Origin: Streptococcus sanguinis
Lineage (GTDB): Bacteria; Bacillota; Bacilli; Lactobacillales; Streptococcaceae
Length of the DNA: 64,000 bases
Reading direction: 5' to 3'
Assembly (NCBI RefSeq): GCF_026781265.1
Contig: NZ_JAKUVC010000009.1
Span: forward strand, 1-64,000
Numbering within the stretch: position 1 is the first letter of the stretch; each line of letters starts with the position of its first letter. Both the position numbers and the translations under genes were made by a program. Below, in pieces: positions 47,352 to 56,649 of this stretch. Under the pieces are notes generated by a model, which was not told where the DNA came from, did no database searches, and saw only the letters and a program-made list of their open reading frames with translations.

Positions 47352-47565
47352 AAGAAAGCGCTTTCATATATTATGTGAAAGTAAAAGTATGTGAAATCTC
47401 TAAAAAATAAAAAAATTTTTCACAAAAACTAAAAGAATAGACTGTAAAATCAGCGAATTTGTTATGTGTTTTACAAATAAATAGATAAAAGTTTGTGAAT
47501 GTTGAGTGAAAGTGTTTACAAAAGGTATTAAATAAGTTATAATTGTATTGTGAAATAATTAACAA
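47352..47565 (+). promoter_or_regulatory. adhE control region: cre, promoter and Rex-like site
   Basis: A cre-like AAGAAAGCGCTTTCA is at 47352-47366. The promoter is TTTACA (47515-47520), 17 nt, TATAAT (47538-47543). TTGTGAAATAATTAACAA (47548-47565) is close to the Rex operator TTGTGAAWWWWTTCACAA and overlaps the expected start of transcription. Extra GTGAA/TTCAC half-sites lie between. Confidence 0.75.
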
Positions 47566-47614
47566 AGGTTAGTGTTCTTCGTCTAACCTAAGGCAAAACC
47601 ATTGGAGGAATAGA

Positions 47615-50269
47615 ATGGCTGAAAAGAAGAAAACGGTAGAACAAGAAGACAAGGCTTTGGCAGCGCAAAAGCATGTCGATGAACTGGTGCAAAAAGGTCT
47701 GGCTGCACTAGAGGAAATGAGAAAGCTGAATCAGGAACAGGTGGACTACATCGTAGCCAAGGCCTCTGTAGCAGCTTTGGATGCTCACGGTGAGTTGGCC
47801 CTGCACGCTTATGAAGAAACAGGTCGCGGAGTTTTTGAAGACAAGGCAACGAAAAACCTTTTCGCCTGTGAACACGTTGTGAATAATATGCGCCATACGA
47901 AGACTGTTGGCGTTATTGAAGAAGATGATGTGACTGGATTGACCTTGATTGCGGAGCCAGTGGGTGTTGTCTGCGGTATCACACCGACTACCAACCCGAC
48001 TTCAACAGCGATTTTCAAATCTTTGATTTCCTTGAAGACTCGTAATCCGATCATCTTTGCTTTCCACCCATCAGCTCAAGAATCTTCTGCTCATGCAGCA
48101 CAAATCGTGCGTGATGCAGCGATTGCAGCAGGTGCGCCTGAAAACTGTGTACAGTGGATTACAGCGCCATCGATGGAAGCAACTTCTGCGCTTATGAACC
48201 ACGAAGGGATTGCGACTATCCTTGCGACAGGTGGTAACGCAATGGTAAAGGCAGCTTACTCATGTGGTAAGCCAGCTCTTGGGGTTGGTGCCGGAAACGT
48301 ACCAGCTTATGTGGAAAAATCCGCTAATATACGTCAAGCAGCGCACGATATCGTGATGTCTAAGTCCTTTGACAATGGTATGGTCTGTGCCTCTGAGCAA
48401 GCCGTTATCATTGATAAGGAAGTTTATGATGAATTTGTAGAAGAGTTCAAATCTTATCATACATACTTTGTGAATAAGAAAGAAAAAGCTCTGTTGGAAG
48501 AATTCTGCTTCGGTGCTAAGGCAAACAGCAAGAACTGTGCCGGTGCTAAGCTCAATCCGGATATCGTTGGTAAGCCAGCTACTTGGATTGCAGAGCAGGC
48601 AGGCTTCAGTGTGCCAGAAGATACGAATATCTTGGCTGCAGAGTGTAAAGAAGTTGGTGAAAAAGAGCCATTGACACGTGAAAAACTGTCACCTGTCATC
48701 GCTGTTCTCAAGTCTGAATCTCGTGAAGACGGTGTTGAAAAGGCCCGTCAAATGGTAGAATTCCATGGTCTTGGTCACTCAGCTGCTATCCATACAGCGG
48801 ACGAAGAGTTGACTAAGGAATTTGGTAAAGCTGTTCGTGCCATCCGTGTTATTTGCAACTCACCTTCTACTTTCGGCGGTATCGGGGATGTTTATAATGC
48901 CTTCCTGCCATCACTGACTTTGGGCTGTGGATCTTATGGCCGCAACTCAGTAGGTGATAACGTTAGTGCTGTGAATCTCTTGAACATCAAAAAAGTAGGA
49001 AGACGTAGAAATAATATGCAATGGATGAAACTCCCTTCAAAAACTTACTTCGAGCGTGACTCTATCCAATATCTGCAAAAGTGTCGTGATGTGGAACGTG
49101 TCATGATCGTAACAGACCATGCGATGGTAGAGCTTGGTTTCCTAGATCGTATCATCGAACAACTCGATCTTCGTCGGAATAAGGTTGTTTACCAAATCTT
49201 TGCAGACGTAGAACCAGATCCAGATATTACTACAGTTGAACGTGGTACAGAGATTATGCGTACCTTCAAACCTGATACAATCATCGCGCTTGGTGGTGGT
49301 TCACCAATGGACGCAGCTAAAGTAATGTGGCTCTTCTATGAGCAACCTGAAGTGGACTTCCGTGACCTTGTGCAAAAATTCATGGATATCCGTAAACGTG
49401 CCTTCAAATTCCCATTGCTTGGTAAGAAGACTAAGTTTATTGCAATCCCTACAACATCTGGTACAGGTTCAGAAGTAACACCGTTTGCCGTTATCTCTGA
49501 CAAGGCTAACAACCGTAAATACCCAATTGCTGACTACTCTCTGACTCCAACTGTAGCCATCGTAGACCCAGCTCTGGTACTGACTGTTCCAGGATTTGTC
49601 GCAGCAGACACTGGTATGGACGTGCTGACTCACGCAACAGAAGCTTATGTATCTCAGATGGCAAGCGACTTTACGGATGGTTTGGCTCTCCAAGCTATCA
49701 AACTCGTCTTTGAAAACCTGGAAAGCTCTGTTAAGAACGCAGACTTCCACTCTCGCGAAAAGATGCACAATGCCTCTACTATCGCTGGTATGGCCTTTGC
49801 CAATGCCTTTCTGGGAATTTCCCACTCTATGGCCCATAAGATTGGTGCTCAGTTCCATACGATTCACGGTCGTACCAATGCGATCTTACTGCCATACGTA
49901 ATCCATTACAACGGTACACGTCCAACTAAGACAGCGACATGGCCTAAGTACAACTACTACCGTGCGGATGAGAAATACCAAGATATCGCACGCATGCTTG
50001 GACTCCCAGCTTCTACTCCGGAAGAAGGGGTTGAATCTTACGCAAAAGCTGTTTATGAACTGGGAGAACGTGTCGGTATCGAAATGAACTTCAAGGCTCA
50101 AGGTATTGACGAAAAAGAATGGAAAGAACATTCACGCGAATTGGCCTTCCTTGCCTATGAAGACCAATGTTCTCCGGCTAACCCACGCCTTCCAATGGTT
50201 GACCACATGCAGGAAATCATCGAAGACGCCTACTATGGCTACAAGGAACGCCCAGGACGCCGCAAATAA
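47615..50269 (+). CDS. adhE: Bifunctional acetaldehyde-CoA/alcohol dehydrogenase
   Basis: An 884-residue AdhE that reduces acetyl-CoA to ethanol with two NADH. The N-terminal CoA-dependent aldehyde dehydrogenase (about 1-440) has nucleophile Cys258 in DNGMVCASEQ. The C-terminal iron-dependent alcohol dehydrogenase (about 460-870) has GGGSPMDAAK, TTSGTGSEVTPF and the His residues in ISHSMAHKIGAQFH. The family forms spirosomes. The Rex-like site fits induction at high NADH. Monocistronic. Confidence 0.97.
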   Translation: MAEKKKTVEQEDKALAAQKHVDELVQKGLAALEEMRKLNQEQVDYIVAKASVAALDAHGELALHAYEETGRGVFEDKATKNLFACEHVVNNMRHTKTVGVIEEDDVTGLTLIAEPVGVVCGITPTTNPTSTAIFKSLISLKTRNPIIFAFHPSAQESSAHAAQIVRDAAIAAGAPENCVQWITAPSMEATSALMNHEGIATILATGGNAMVKAAYSCGKPALGVGAGNVPAYVEKSANIRQAAHDIVMSKSFDNGMVCASEQAVIIDKEVYDEFVEEFKSYHTYFVNKKEKALLEEFCFGAKANSKNCAGAKLNPDIVGKPATWIAEQAGFSVPEDTNILAAECKEVGEKEPLTREKLSPVIAVLKSESREDGVEKARQMVEFHGLGHSAAIHTADEELTKEFGKAVRAIRVICNSPSTFGGIGDVYNAFLPSLTLGCGSYGRNSVGDNVSAVNLLNIKKVGRRRNNMQWMKLPSKTYFERDSIQYLQKCRDVERVMIVTDHAMVELGFLDRIIEQLDLRRNKVVYQIFADVEPDPDITTVERGTEIMRTFKPDTIIALGGGSPMDAAKVMWLFYEQPEVDFRDLVQKFMDIRKRAFKFPLLGKKTKFIAIPTTSGTGSEVTPFAVISDKANNRKYPIADYSLTPTVAIVDPALVLTVPGFVAADTGMDVLTHATEAYVSQMASDFTDGLALQAIKLVFENLESSVKNADFHSREKMHNASTIAGMAFANAFLGISHSMAHKIGAQFHTIHGRTNAILLPYVIHYNGTRPTKTATWPKYNYYRADEKYQDIARMLGLPASTPEEGVESYAKAVYELGERVGIEMNFKAQGIDEKEWKEHSRELAFLAYEDQCSPANPRLPMVDHMQEIIEDAYYGYKERPGRRK

Positions 50270-50311
50270 GCGAGCAGCTTCCTTAATTAAAAATAAGACA
50301 GTTTGTCGGTC

Positions 50312-50340
50312 ATCCCCTACCCTTTGGTGGGGGATATTTC
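50312..50340 (+). terminator. adhE terminator
   Basis: ATCCCCTACC pairs with GGTGGGGGAT around CTTT, then ATTTC; the T-run is weak. Confidence 0.7.
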
Positions 50341-50349
50341 TATGTATCT

Positions 50350-50438
50350 TAGCGAGGCAAGACCGTCGGTCGAAGCCGAGCTTAGAGACATGGATGCTGA
50401 GGAGCGGAGCGACATGAGCGCTATGTGTCTTAATGAAA
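50350..50438. repeat. 89-nt structured repeat, copy A
   Basis: About 75 of 89 bases match copy B at 50531-50619. It starts TAGCGAGGCAAGACC and holds a GACC-GTC-GGTC mini-hairpin. No protein-like frame was found. Confidence 0.7.
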
Positions 50439-50530
50439 CGCGTCCTTAGGACAAGGACAAAATTGAGTCATAGAGCAGTGGATGCAGTTTTGTCCCTTGG
50501 GACAAAAGCTGTACACCTTGAAGAAACACA
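50439..50530. other. Hairpin-rich linker between repeat copies
   Basis: It contains GTCCTTAGGAC, a GGACAAAA/TTTTGTCC long stem and the palindrome TGTCCCTTGGGACA. The 3' end of copy A (CTATGTGT) can pair with ACACATAG at the start of copy B. Confidence 0.55.
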
Positions 50531-50619
50531 TAGCCAGGCAAGACCTCTGGTCGAAGCCGGGCATAGAGACATGAATGCTGAGGTGAGGAGCGACGTGAGT
50601 GCTAAGTCTCTTAACGAAA
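50531..50619. repeat. 89-nt structured repeat, copy B
   Basis: Imperfect direct copy of 50350-50438. The mini-hairpin is kept as GACC-TCT-GGTC: the loop changes while the stem is retained, hinting at an RNA-level structure. Confidence 0.7.
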
Positions 50620-50718
50620 GGAGCTTGCTGGGGTAAAAAGACGTAAACCTTCTGACTACTTGTGATTGAGTGAGCTTTTGTGCTAAGATAAGGAGACGAT
50701 GGAAAAAAGGAGAGTAAT

Positions 50719-51399
50719 GTGATTTTTTTATCTTTATGGGCTGGGCTGTTGAGTGGTCTTTGCTGGTTATTGGGGGATGTTCTGCTGGTTGGTTTTGAGG
50801 TAGACAAGGAAAGTTATGCCTCTTTTACGGAGCAGAGTCGGATTGGCAATAAGAATCTGGCTATGCTGATGCTTTCTGGCTCTGTTGGTCGGCTGCGCCT
50901 GGGCGCTTTGGTGGCTAACTTCTCAATCCCTCTTATGTTAGTTTCGCTTTATGCTCTCTTTGGTTTGACAAATAAGGGCTTGTGGGCCTATCTGTCAATA
51001 GCCTTCTTAGGAATTGGATTTGCCCTATCGCCAGTGGCACATGTGGCCTTTTACTACGTTGGGATCATCAGCAAAAAGGCCTATAAACGAAGCGGCGTAC
51101 AGGTCTGCTCAGACGAAGATAGCGAGCTTATCAATGAAGCAGTGCTCTTTCTAGATATAACTTGGCGGACAGCTATCGCCCTGACCGGTCTAGGCTGGCT
51201 CGTTTACTCACTGCTAATAGTTACCGGTCAGACAATATTGCCTGCTTATCTGGGGTTGCTGACCCCTTTACCGCTCAGTCTGTTGACTATCTTACTGTTA
51301 GAAAAGCTGAGAATCGGACGTCCCTACCTTAACGGAGCTGGCCTAAACATAGGATTTAGTTTGTTCTATTTACTGCTCCTGCTTCATATGGGTTCTTAG
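50719..51399 (+). CDS. Polytopic membrane protein of unknown function
   Basis: A 226-residue protein with about six membrane helices and a charged loop (about residues 110-140). It starts at GTG 50719, with AAGGAG 8 nt upstream; no ATG in frame gives the first helix. No family was recognised with confidence. It is single, preceded by the repeat element and followed by a gap leading to the esterase. Confidence 0.8.
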   Translation: MIFLSLWAGLLSGLCWLLGDVLLVGFEVDKESYASFTEQSRIGNKNLAMLMLSGSVGRLRLGALVANFSIPLMLVSLYALFGLTNKGLWAYLSIAFLGIGFALSPVAHVAFYYVGIISKKAYKRSGVQVCSDEDSELINEAVLFLDITWRTAIALTGLGWLVYSLLIVTGQTILPAYLGLLTPLPLSLLTILLLEKLRIGRPYLNGAGLNIGFSLFYLLLLLHMGS

Positions 51400-51516
51400 G
51401 CGGCGAATCGGTAAAATTTCAGAAAAAACAGAAAAATCTATATATTAACTTATTAAAAACTTCCTCTTTCTATGGTATGATGAAAGAGGTTTCAAGAATC
51501 GTTGGGAGGATAAGAC

Positions 51517-52518
51517 ATGAAAAACCCTACTTTACTTAAAGAAATGTTAGATTATCGCGGAAGAGATGAAATGCCCGACGATTTTGATACCTTTTGGAAT
51601 AAACAAGTGGCGGAGGTGGAAGTGTCTCAGGACTACCAGTTGCTGGAAAAAGATTTTCAAATTGCATATGCGACTTGTTACGAGCTAACCTTCAAGTCTG
51701 GAAACGGTGGGCAAATCTATGCTAAGCTAGTTGTGCCTAAGTTATCAGAAAAAGTTCCGGTATTGTTTCATTTTCATGGTTATATGGGACAGGGCTGAGA
51801 TTGGGCTGATATGCTGGCCTATACGGCAGCGGGCTGGGGTGTGGTGTCGATGGATGTTCGTGGTCAGTCAGGCTATTCACTGGATGGTGATAGAGAAGTC
51901 CGCGGCAATACTGTTAAAGGACATATTATCCGCGGGGCTCTGGATGGACCGAATCAGCTTTTTTTCAAGGATGTCTATCTGGATGTTTACACCTTGGTCG
52001 AGCTAGTGGCTGGTTTGGACTTCGTGGATGAAAACCGTTTGTCTAGTTTTGGAGGCTCACAGGGCGGAGCCTTGGCTTTGGTAGCAGCTGCATTAAATTC
52101 TCGGATCAAGCAGACTGTAGCCATCTATCCCTTCCTTGCTGACTTTAGACGAGTTTTGGAGATTGGCAATACCAGTGAAGCCTATGATGAGCTCTTTCGT
52201 TATTTCAAATTCCATGATCCTTTTCATGAGACAGAAGAGCAGTTGTTGCGGACACTTGCTTATATTGACGTGAAAAATCTGGCCCATCGTATTAGCTGTC
52301 CAGTGCAGATGATTATTGGCCTAGAGGATGATGTTTGCTATCCTATCACGCAGTTTGCCATCTATAACAGCTTGGCTGGAGAAAAAGAGTATCATCTCCT
52401 GCCTGAGTATGGGCATGAGGCTATGAATGTCCGTGTCAGCGATACTGTCTTTAACTGGCTCTGCGGAACCAAAATAAAAAGACTTTCTCTCGTTTCGGAC
52501 TTGAAATCCGAGAGATAA
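51517..52518 (+). pseudogene. Acetyl-xylan esterase/cephalosporin-C deacetylase (AXE1) with in-frame TGA
   Basis: A 333-codon AXE1-family alpha/beta hydrolase interrupted once, by TGA at 51796-51798, in the segment HFHGYMGQG-stop-DWADMLAY. The frame before and after is intact. Downstream it keeps the whole catalytic core: GGSQGGALAL (Ser), GLEDDVCYP (Asp) and EYGHEAMN (His). One substitution (from TGG, GGA or CGA) explains it. Either it is a recent pseudogene, a sequencing error, or UGA is read through. Intact, it would deacetylate sugars; it sits just upstream of the sialic-acid operon. GGGAGG precedes the ATG. Confidence 0.85.
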
Positions 52519-52535
52519 TATTCGTCCCCCCTTTG

Positions 52536-52562
52536 GGGCTAGGTAAAGGCCTAGCCCTTTTT
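52536..52562 (+). terminator. Terminator after the esterase gene
   Basis: GGGCTAGG, loop TAAAGG, CCTAGCCC, then TTTTT. The gap from here to 52714 shows no gene. Confidence 0.9.
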
Positions 52563-52714
52563 ACTTGCCTGAGGGAGTATAGAAAGTGAGAATCTTTTTA
52601 GAAGTTTGCTTGCTCTTTCATTGACTTTTCTACAAAACGGATTTCTGAAAGTACTTTCAGGAATTTCTGCTTTTCTGGAAAATTCGGAAACTAAAATCTA
52701 AATCTCAAACAATA

Positions 52715-52743
52715 TTGAAAGCGCTTTAAAAATTATTTATAAT
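52715..52743 (+). promoter_or_regulatory. nan operon promoter overlapped by cre
   Basis: TTGAAA (52715-52720), 17 nt, TATAAT (52738-52743). TTGAAAGCGCTTTAA (52715-52729) matches cre at 14 of 15 positions and covers the -35, predicting CcpA repression. A leader of about 147 nt with a GGTAGT/ACTATC hairpin precedes nanE. Confidence 0.8.
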
Positions 52744-52896
52744 AACATTATGAAATACTCGAGTTAAAAAACGGAGTCCAGGATAAGGAAGTAAAAATAT
52801 TTGTTTGCGGCCTTCTTCTCTACTCCACCTGAGGTCCTAGGTAGTTTTTAGACTATCTGATCAGACCGACGTCTTACGAAAGGAGATTGTATATTC

Positions 52897-53595
52897 ATGT
52901 CACAGATTTTAAAAGATGACTTGATAGCCAAGATTAAAGACGGCATCATTGTTTCCTGTCAAGCCTTGCCCCAGGAGCCGCTTTATACGGAAGCTGGAGG
53001 AGTCATTCCTCTCTTGGTTAAGGCTGCTGAGCAGGGCGGTGCTGTTGGTATTCGAGCTAATAGTGTTCGCGATATTCGGGAGATCAAGGAAGTAACTTCC
53101 CTGCCCATCATCGGAATTATCAAACGCGACTATCCGCCACAAGAGCCTTTTATCACGGCTACCATGCGGGAAGTGGATGAGTTGGCTGCTCTGGATATTG
53201 AAGTCATTGCTCTGGACTGTACCAAGCGGGAACGCCATGATGGCCTGACAATTGCGGATTTCATCAAGCAGGTTAAGGCCAAGTATCCTCATCAGCTATT
53301 GATGGCAGATATTAGTACCTATGAGGAAGCTGCTGCTGCTGTAGAAGCTGGTGTAGACTTTGTCGGCACTACCTTATCGGGCTACACTTCTTACAGTCCC
53401 AAGGTTGACGGACCAGACATTGAGCTTATCCGCCGCTTGTGCCAAGCAGGCTTTGATGTCATCGCTGAAGGAAAGATTCACTATCCAAGTCAAGCCAAGC
53501 AGATACATGATTTGGGTGTAAGAGGTATCGTTGTCGGCGGAGCCATTACTCGGCCTAAAGAAATTACAGAGCGCTTTGTTGCAGGATTAAAATAA
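52897..53595 (+). CDS. nanE: N-acetylmannosamine-6-phosphate 2-epimerase
   Basis: A 232-residue TIM-barrel NanE converting ManNAc-6-P to GlcNAc-6-P. It has [18 protein letters not shown], the catalytic-Lys segment [10 protein letters not shown], and [17 protein letters not shown] precedes the ATG. First gene of the sialic-acid operon. Confidence 0.95.
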   Translation: MSQILKDDLIAKIKDGIIVSCQALPQEPLYTEAGGVIPLLVKAAEQGGAVGIRANSVRDIREIKEVTSLPIIGIIKRDYPPQEPFITATMREVDELAALDIEVIALDCTKRERHDGLTIADFIKQVKAKYPHQLLMADISTYEEAAAAVEAGVDFVGTTLSGYTSYSPKVDGPDIELIRRLCQAGFDVIAEGKIHYPSQAKQIHDLGVRGIVVGGAITRPKEITERFVAGLK

Positions 53596-53608
53596 GTGAG
53601 GTAGATGA

Positions 53609-54742
53609 ATGACAACCTTAACACTAAATAAACTATATAAAAAATATCCTAATAGTGATTTTTACTCTGTTGAAAATTTTGATTTGGATATTAAGGATAA
53701 GGAGTTTATCGTTTTTGTAGGACCTTCCGGTTGTGGAAAATCAACAACCTTGCGGATGATTGCAGGCCTTGAGGATATCACAGAAGGGGAGCTCTATATT
53801 GATCAAAATCTTGTCAATGACATTGCTCCTAAAGATCGGGATATCGCCATGGTTTTCCAAAATTATGCCCTTTATCCTCACATGACTGTTTATGACAATA
53901 TGGCATTCGGACTCAAGCTTCGCAAGTATGACAAGGCTGATATTGACAAAAGAGTCCAGGAAGCGGCGGAAATCCTTGGGCTGAAAGAGCTTCTGGATCG
54001 TAAACCAGCCGACCTGTCTGGTGGTCAGCGCCAGCGGGTAGCTATGGGGCGGGCGATTGTCCGTGATGCCAAAGTCTTCCTTATGGATGAACCCTTGTCT
54101 AACTTGGATGCCAAACTGCGCGTGTCCATGCGGGCAGAAATTGCAAAAATTCACCGCCGTATCGGAGCGACGACTATCTATGTAACCCACGACCAGACCG
54201 AGGCCATGACCTTGGCTGACCGCATCGTTATCATGTCAGCTACTAAGAACGAAGCAGGAACAGGTACTATCGGCCGAATCGAACAAATCGGTACGCCTCA
54301 GGAACTTTATAACGAACCAGCTAATAAATTTGTGGCAGGTTTTATCGGCAGTCCAGCCATGAATTTCTTTGAAGTGAACTTAGAAGGTAACCAGCTTACA
54401 GATGGACAAGGCTTTGCTGTTGGACTTCCAGACGGTCAGCGTAAAATCCTAGAAGAAAAAGGCTATCAAGGAAAGAAAGTGATACTGGGCATTCGACCAG
54501 AGGATATCTCGGCTGAGTTGATAGCTGCTGATGCTTTCCCAGATTCTGTTGTTGAAGCAGAGATTATAGTTTCTGAACTTTTAGGAAGCGATTCTATCCT
54601 TTATTGTAAAGTAGGAGTTCAGGAATTTTCTGCACGTGTTGCTGTTCATAATTACCATGAAGCAGGGCAGAAAATAGACTTGGTATTCAATATTGCAAAA
54701 GCACACTTCTTTGAATTAGAGAACGGTTCACGTATTAAATAA
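53609..54742 (+). CDS. Sugar ABC-transporter ATPase (MsmK/UgpC type)
   Basis: A 377-residue ATPase. Walker A GPSGCGKST (about 38-46), signature LSGGQRQRVAMGRA, Walker B VFLMDEPLSNLD, switch His in TIYVTHDQTEAMT, and a C-terminal TOBE domain. It is well placed to energise SatBC. S. pneumoniae SatABC relies on a shared ATPase (MsmK) encoded elsewhere, so a copy inside the operon is notable. Confidence 0.93.
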   Translation: MTTLTLNKLYKKYPNSDFYSVENFDLDIKDKEFIVFVGPSGCGKSTTLRMIAGLEDITEGELYIDQNLVNDIAPKDRDIAMVFQNYALYPHMTVYDNMAFGLKLRKYDKADIDKRVQEAAEILGLKELLDRKPADLSGGQRQRVAMGRAIVRDAKVFLMDEPLSNLDAKLRVSMRAEIAKIHRRIGATTIYVTHDQTEAMTLADRIVIMSATKNEAGTGTIGRIEQIGTPQELYNEPANKFVAGFIGSPAMNFFEVNLEGNQLTDGQGFAVGLPDGQRKILEEKGYQGKKVILGIRPEDISAELIAADAFPDSVVEAEIIVSELLGSDSILYCKVGVQEFSARVAVHNYHEAGQKIDLVFNIAKAHFFELENGSRIK

Positions 54743-54765
54743 AATTTTATAAGGAAATTTTAATT

Positions 54766-55218
54766 ATGATTGTAACGGAAATTAATAATCTATCAACTTA
54801 TGTAGGAGTAAATCCATATTTTGAAAGATTAATAAATTTTTTAAAAACAGTTGATTTGGACAGTCTCCCAGAAGGGAAGATAGATATTGAAGGTGATAAA
54901 TTATTTGGCAATTGTTTTAGTTATGTAGCAGATGGTCAACCAGGAGATTTCTTTGAATCTCATAGGAAATATCTTGATATCCATCTGGTGTTAGAAAATA
55001 CAGAAGATATGGCAGTTTCTTCTGTTAAAAACACAACAGTTAGTCAACCTTATAATGAGGAAAAGGATATTGAGTTATATGAAGGAAAAATGGAGCAGCT
55101 TATTCACTTGAAATCTGGAGAATGTTTAATAACATTCCCTGAGGATTTGCATCAGCCCAAAGTTCGTGTAAATGATCTACCCTTAAAAAAAGTAGTATTT
55201 AAAGTAGCTATTTCTTAA
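54766..55218 (+). CDS. YhcH/YjgK/YiaL-family protein, probable sialic-acid anomerase
   Basis: A 150-residue cupin-like protein of the YhcH family with FFESHRKYLDIHLVLENTEDM and LITFPEDLHQPKV, where the metal-binding His residues lie. E. coli YhcH (NanQ) speeds anomerisation of sialic acid. Placement between the ATPase and the binding protein supports the same role. AT-richer than its neighbours. Confidence 0.85.
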   Translation: MIVTEINNLSTYVGVNPYFERLINFLKTVDLDSLPEGKIDIEGDKLFGNCFSYVADGQPGDFFESHRKYLDIHLVLENTEDMAVSSVKNTTVSQPYNEEKDIELYEGKMEQLIHLKSGECLITFPEDLHQPKVRVNDLPLKKVVFKVAIS

Positions 55219-55235
55219 ATAGAAAGAGGTAAACT

Positions 55236-56582
55236 ATGAAAAATCTAAAGAAATTTTTATTCGTTCTTCTAACAGGACTTGTCGCACTGATAATCAGTGG
55301 TTGTTCTCCAAGTGGGGAAAATAGTAAAGGAAATGATTCAGGTGAATTATCTGGGGAAATCGTTATGTGGCACTCATTTACACAGGGACCTCGTTTAGAA
55401 AGTATCCAGAAATCTGCAGATGAATTTATGAAGAAGCATCCAAAAGTTAAGATTAAAATTGAAACTTTTTCTTGGAATGACTTTTACACCAAATGGACAA
55501 CAGGCCTTGCTAACGGAAATGTACCCGATGTCAGTACAGCTTTGCCGAATCAAGTAATGGAAATGATTAACTCAGATGCTATTGTTCCATTGAATGATAC
55601 AATTGATAAAATTGGAAAAGATCGTTTCAATAAAACAGCTCTGAATGAAGCAAAAATTGGCAGTGATTACTATTCTGTTCCTCTTTATTCCCATGCACAA
55701 GTGATGTGGGTACGCACAGATTTATTAAAACAACACAATATTGAAGTGCCTAAAACCTGGGATGAACTTTATGAAGCATCTAAGAAACTAACAGCTGATG
55801 GAGTTTATGGTATGTCAGTGCCGCTTGGTACGAATGACTTTATGGCTACTCGTTTCCTGAATTTCTATGTTCGTAGTGCAGGAGGAAGCCTATTAACAAA
55901 GGATAAGAAGGTTGATTTAACTAGCGATTTGGCTCAAGAAGGAATTAAATACTGGGTGAAAATGTACAAAGAAGTTTCTCCTAAAGATTCACTCAATTAT
56001 AATGTATTACAACAAGCTACCCTATTCTACCAAGGTAAGACAGCCTTTGACTTTAACTCAGGTTTCCACATTGGAGGGGTTGAAGCGAACAGTCCGCAAT
56101 TATTAGAATCGATTGATGCCTATCCTATTCCGAAGGTCAAAGCATCTGATAAAGATCAAGGGATTGAAACTTCAAATGTTCCAATGGTTGTATGGAAAAA
56201 TTCTAAACATCCAGAAGTTGCAAAAGCATTTTTAGAATATCTGTATGAACAAGACAACTATGTTGGTTTCTTAGATTCCACACCAGTTGGTATGTTGCCA
56301 ACGATTAGCGGTATTTCTGATTTACCAGCTTATAAGGAAAATGAAACACGTCAAAAATTCCAACATGCTGAACAAGTAATCAACGAGGCTGTTCAAAAAG
56401 GTACTGCTATTGGTTATGAAAATGGCCCAAGTGTTGAGGCTGGTATGTTGACAAACCAACACATTATTGAACAGATGTTCCAAGATATTATCACAAATGG
56501 GAAAGACCCTATGGCTGCAGCAAAAGATGCTGAAAAGCAATTAAACGATTTATTTGAAACGGTTGCAGTTGATGTGAAATAA
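55236..56582 (+). CDS. satA: Sialic-acid ABC transporter, solute-binding lipoprotein
   Basis: A 448-residue family 1 extracellular binding protein. The lipoprotein signal has lipobox Cys23 (IISGC), then a Ser/Gly linker and the mature domain beginning EIVMWHSFTQGP. Assignment to sialic acid rests on the operon, not on residues. It is followed by a hairpin that may set a higher level of this protein over the permeases. Confidence 0.9.
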   Translation: MKNLKKFLFVLLTGLVALIISGCSPSGENSKGNDSGELSGEIVMWHSFTQGPRLESIQKSADEFMKKHPKVKIKIETFSWNDFYTKWTTGLANGNVPDVSTALPNQVMEMINSDAIVPLNDTIDKIGKDRFNKTALNEAKIGSDYYSVPLYSHAQVMWVRTDLLKQHNIEVPKTWDELYEASKKLTADGVYGMSVPLGTNDFMATRFLNFYVRSAGGSLLTKDKKVDLTSDLAQEGIKYWVKMYKEVSPKDSLNYNVLQQATLFYQGKTAFDFNSGFHIGGVEANSPQLLESIDAYPIPKVKASDKDQGIETSNVPMVVWKNSKHPEVAKAFLEYLYEQDNYVGFLDSTPVGMLPTISGISDLPAYKENETRQKFQHAEQVINEAVQKGTAIGYENGPSVEAGMLTNQHIIEQMFQDIITNGKDPMAAAKDAEKQLNDLFETVAVDVK

Positions 56583-56595
56583 TACCTGGATTATT

Positions 56596-56625
56596 AGGGC
56601 TATGGTGCAGTAGCGCTATAGCCTC
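56596..56625 (+). other. Hairpin between satA and satB
   Basis: GGGCTAT and ATAGCCT can pair around the GGTGCAGTAGCGC region, followed by CTTATTTT. It resembles the partial terminators common between binding-protein and permease genes. Confidence 0.55.
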
Positions 56626-56649
56626 TTATTTTAAAGAAAGGGGTAAGAG

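Noticed and set aside
50430..50807. 125-codon reverse frame over the repeat element and the 50719 gene start
   Set aside because: Composition is low-complexity Ser/Pro/Cys, it overlaps a real gene and repeats, and it shows no start signal.
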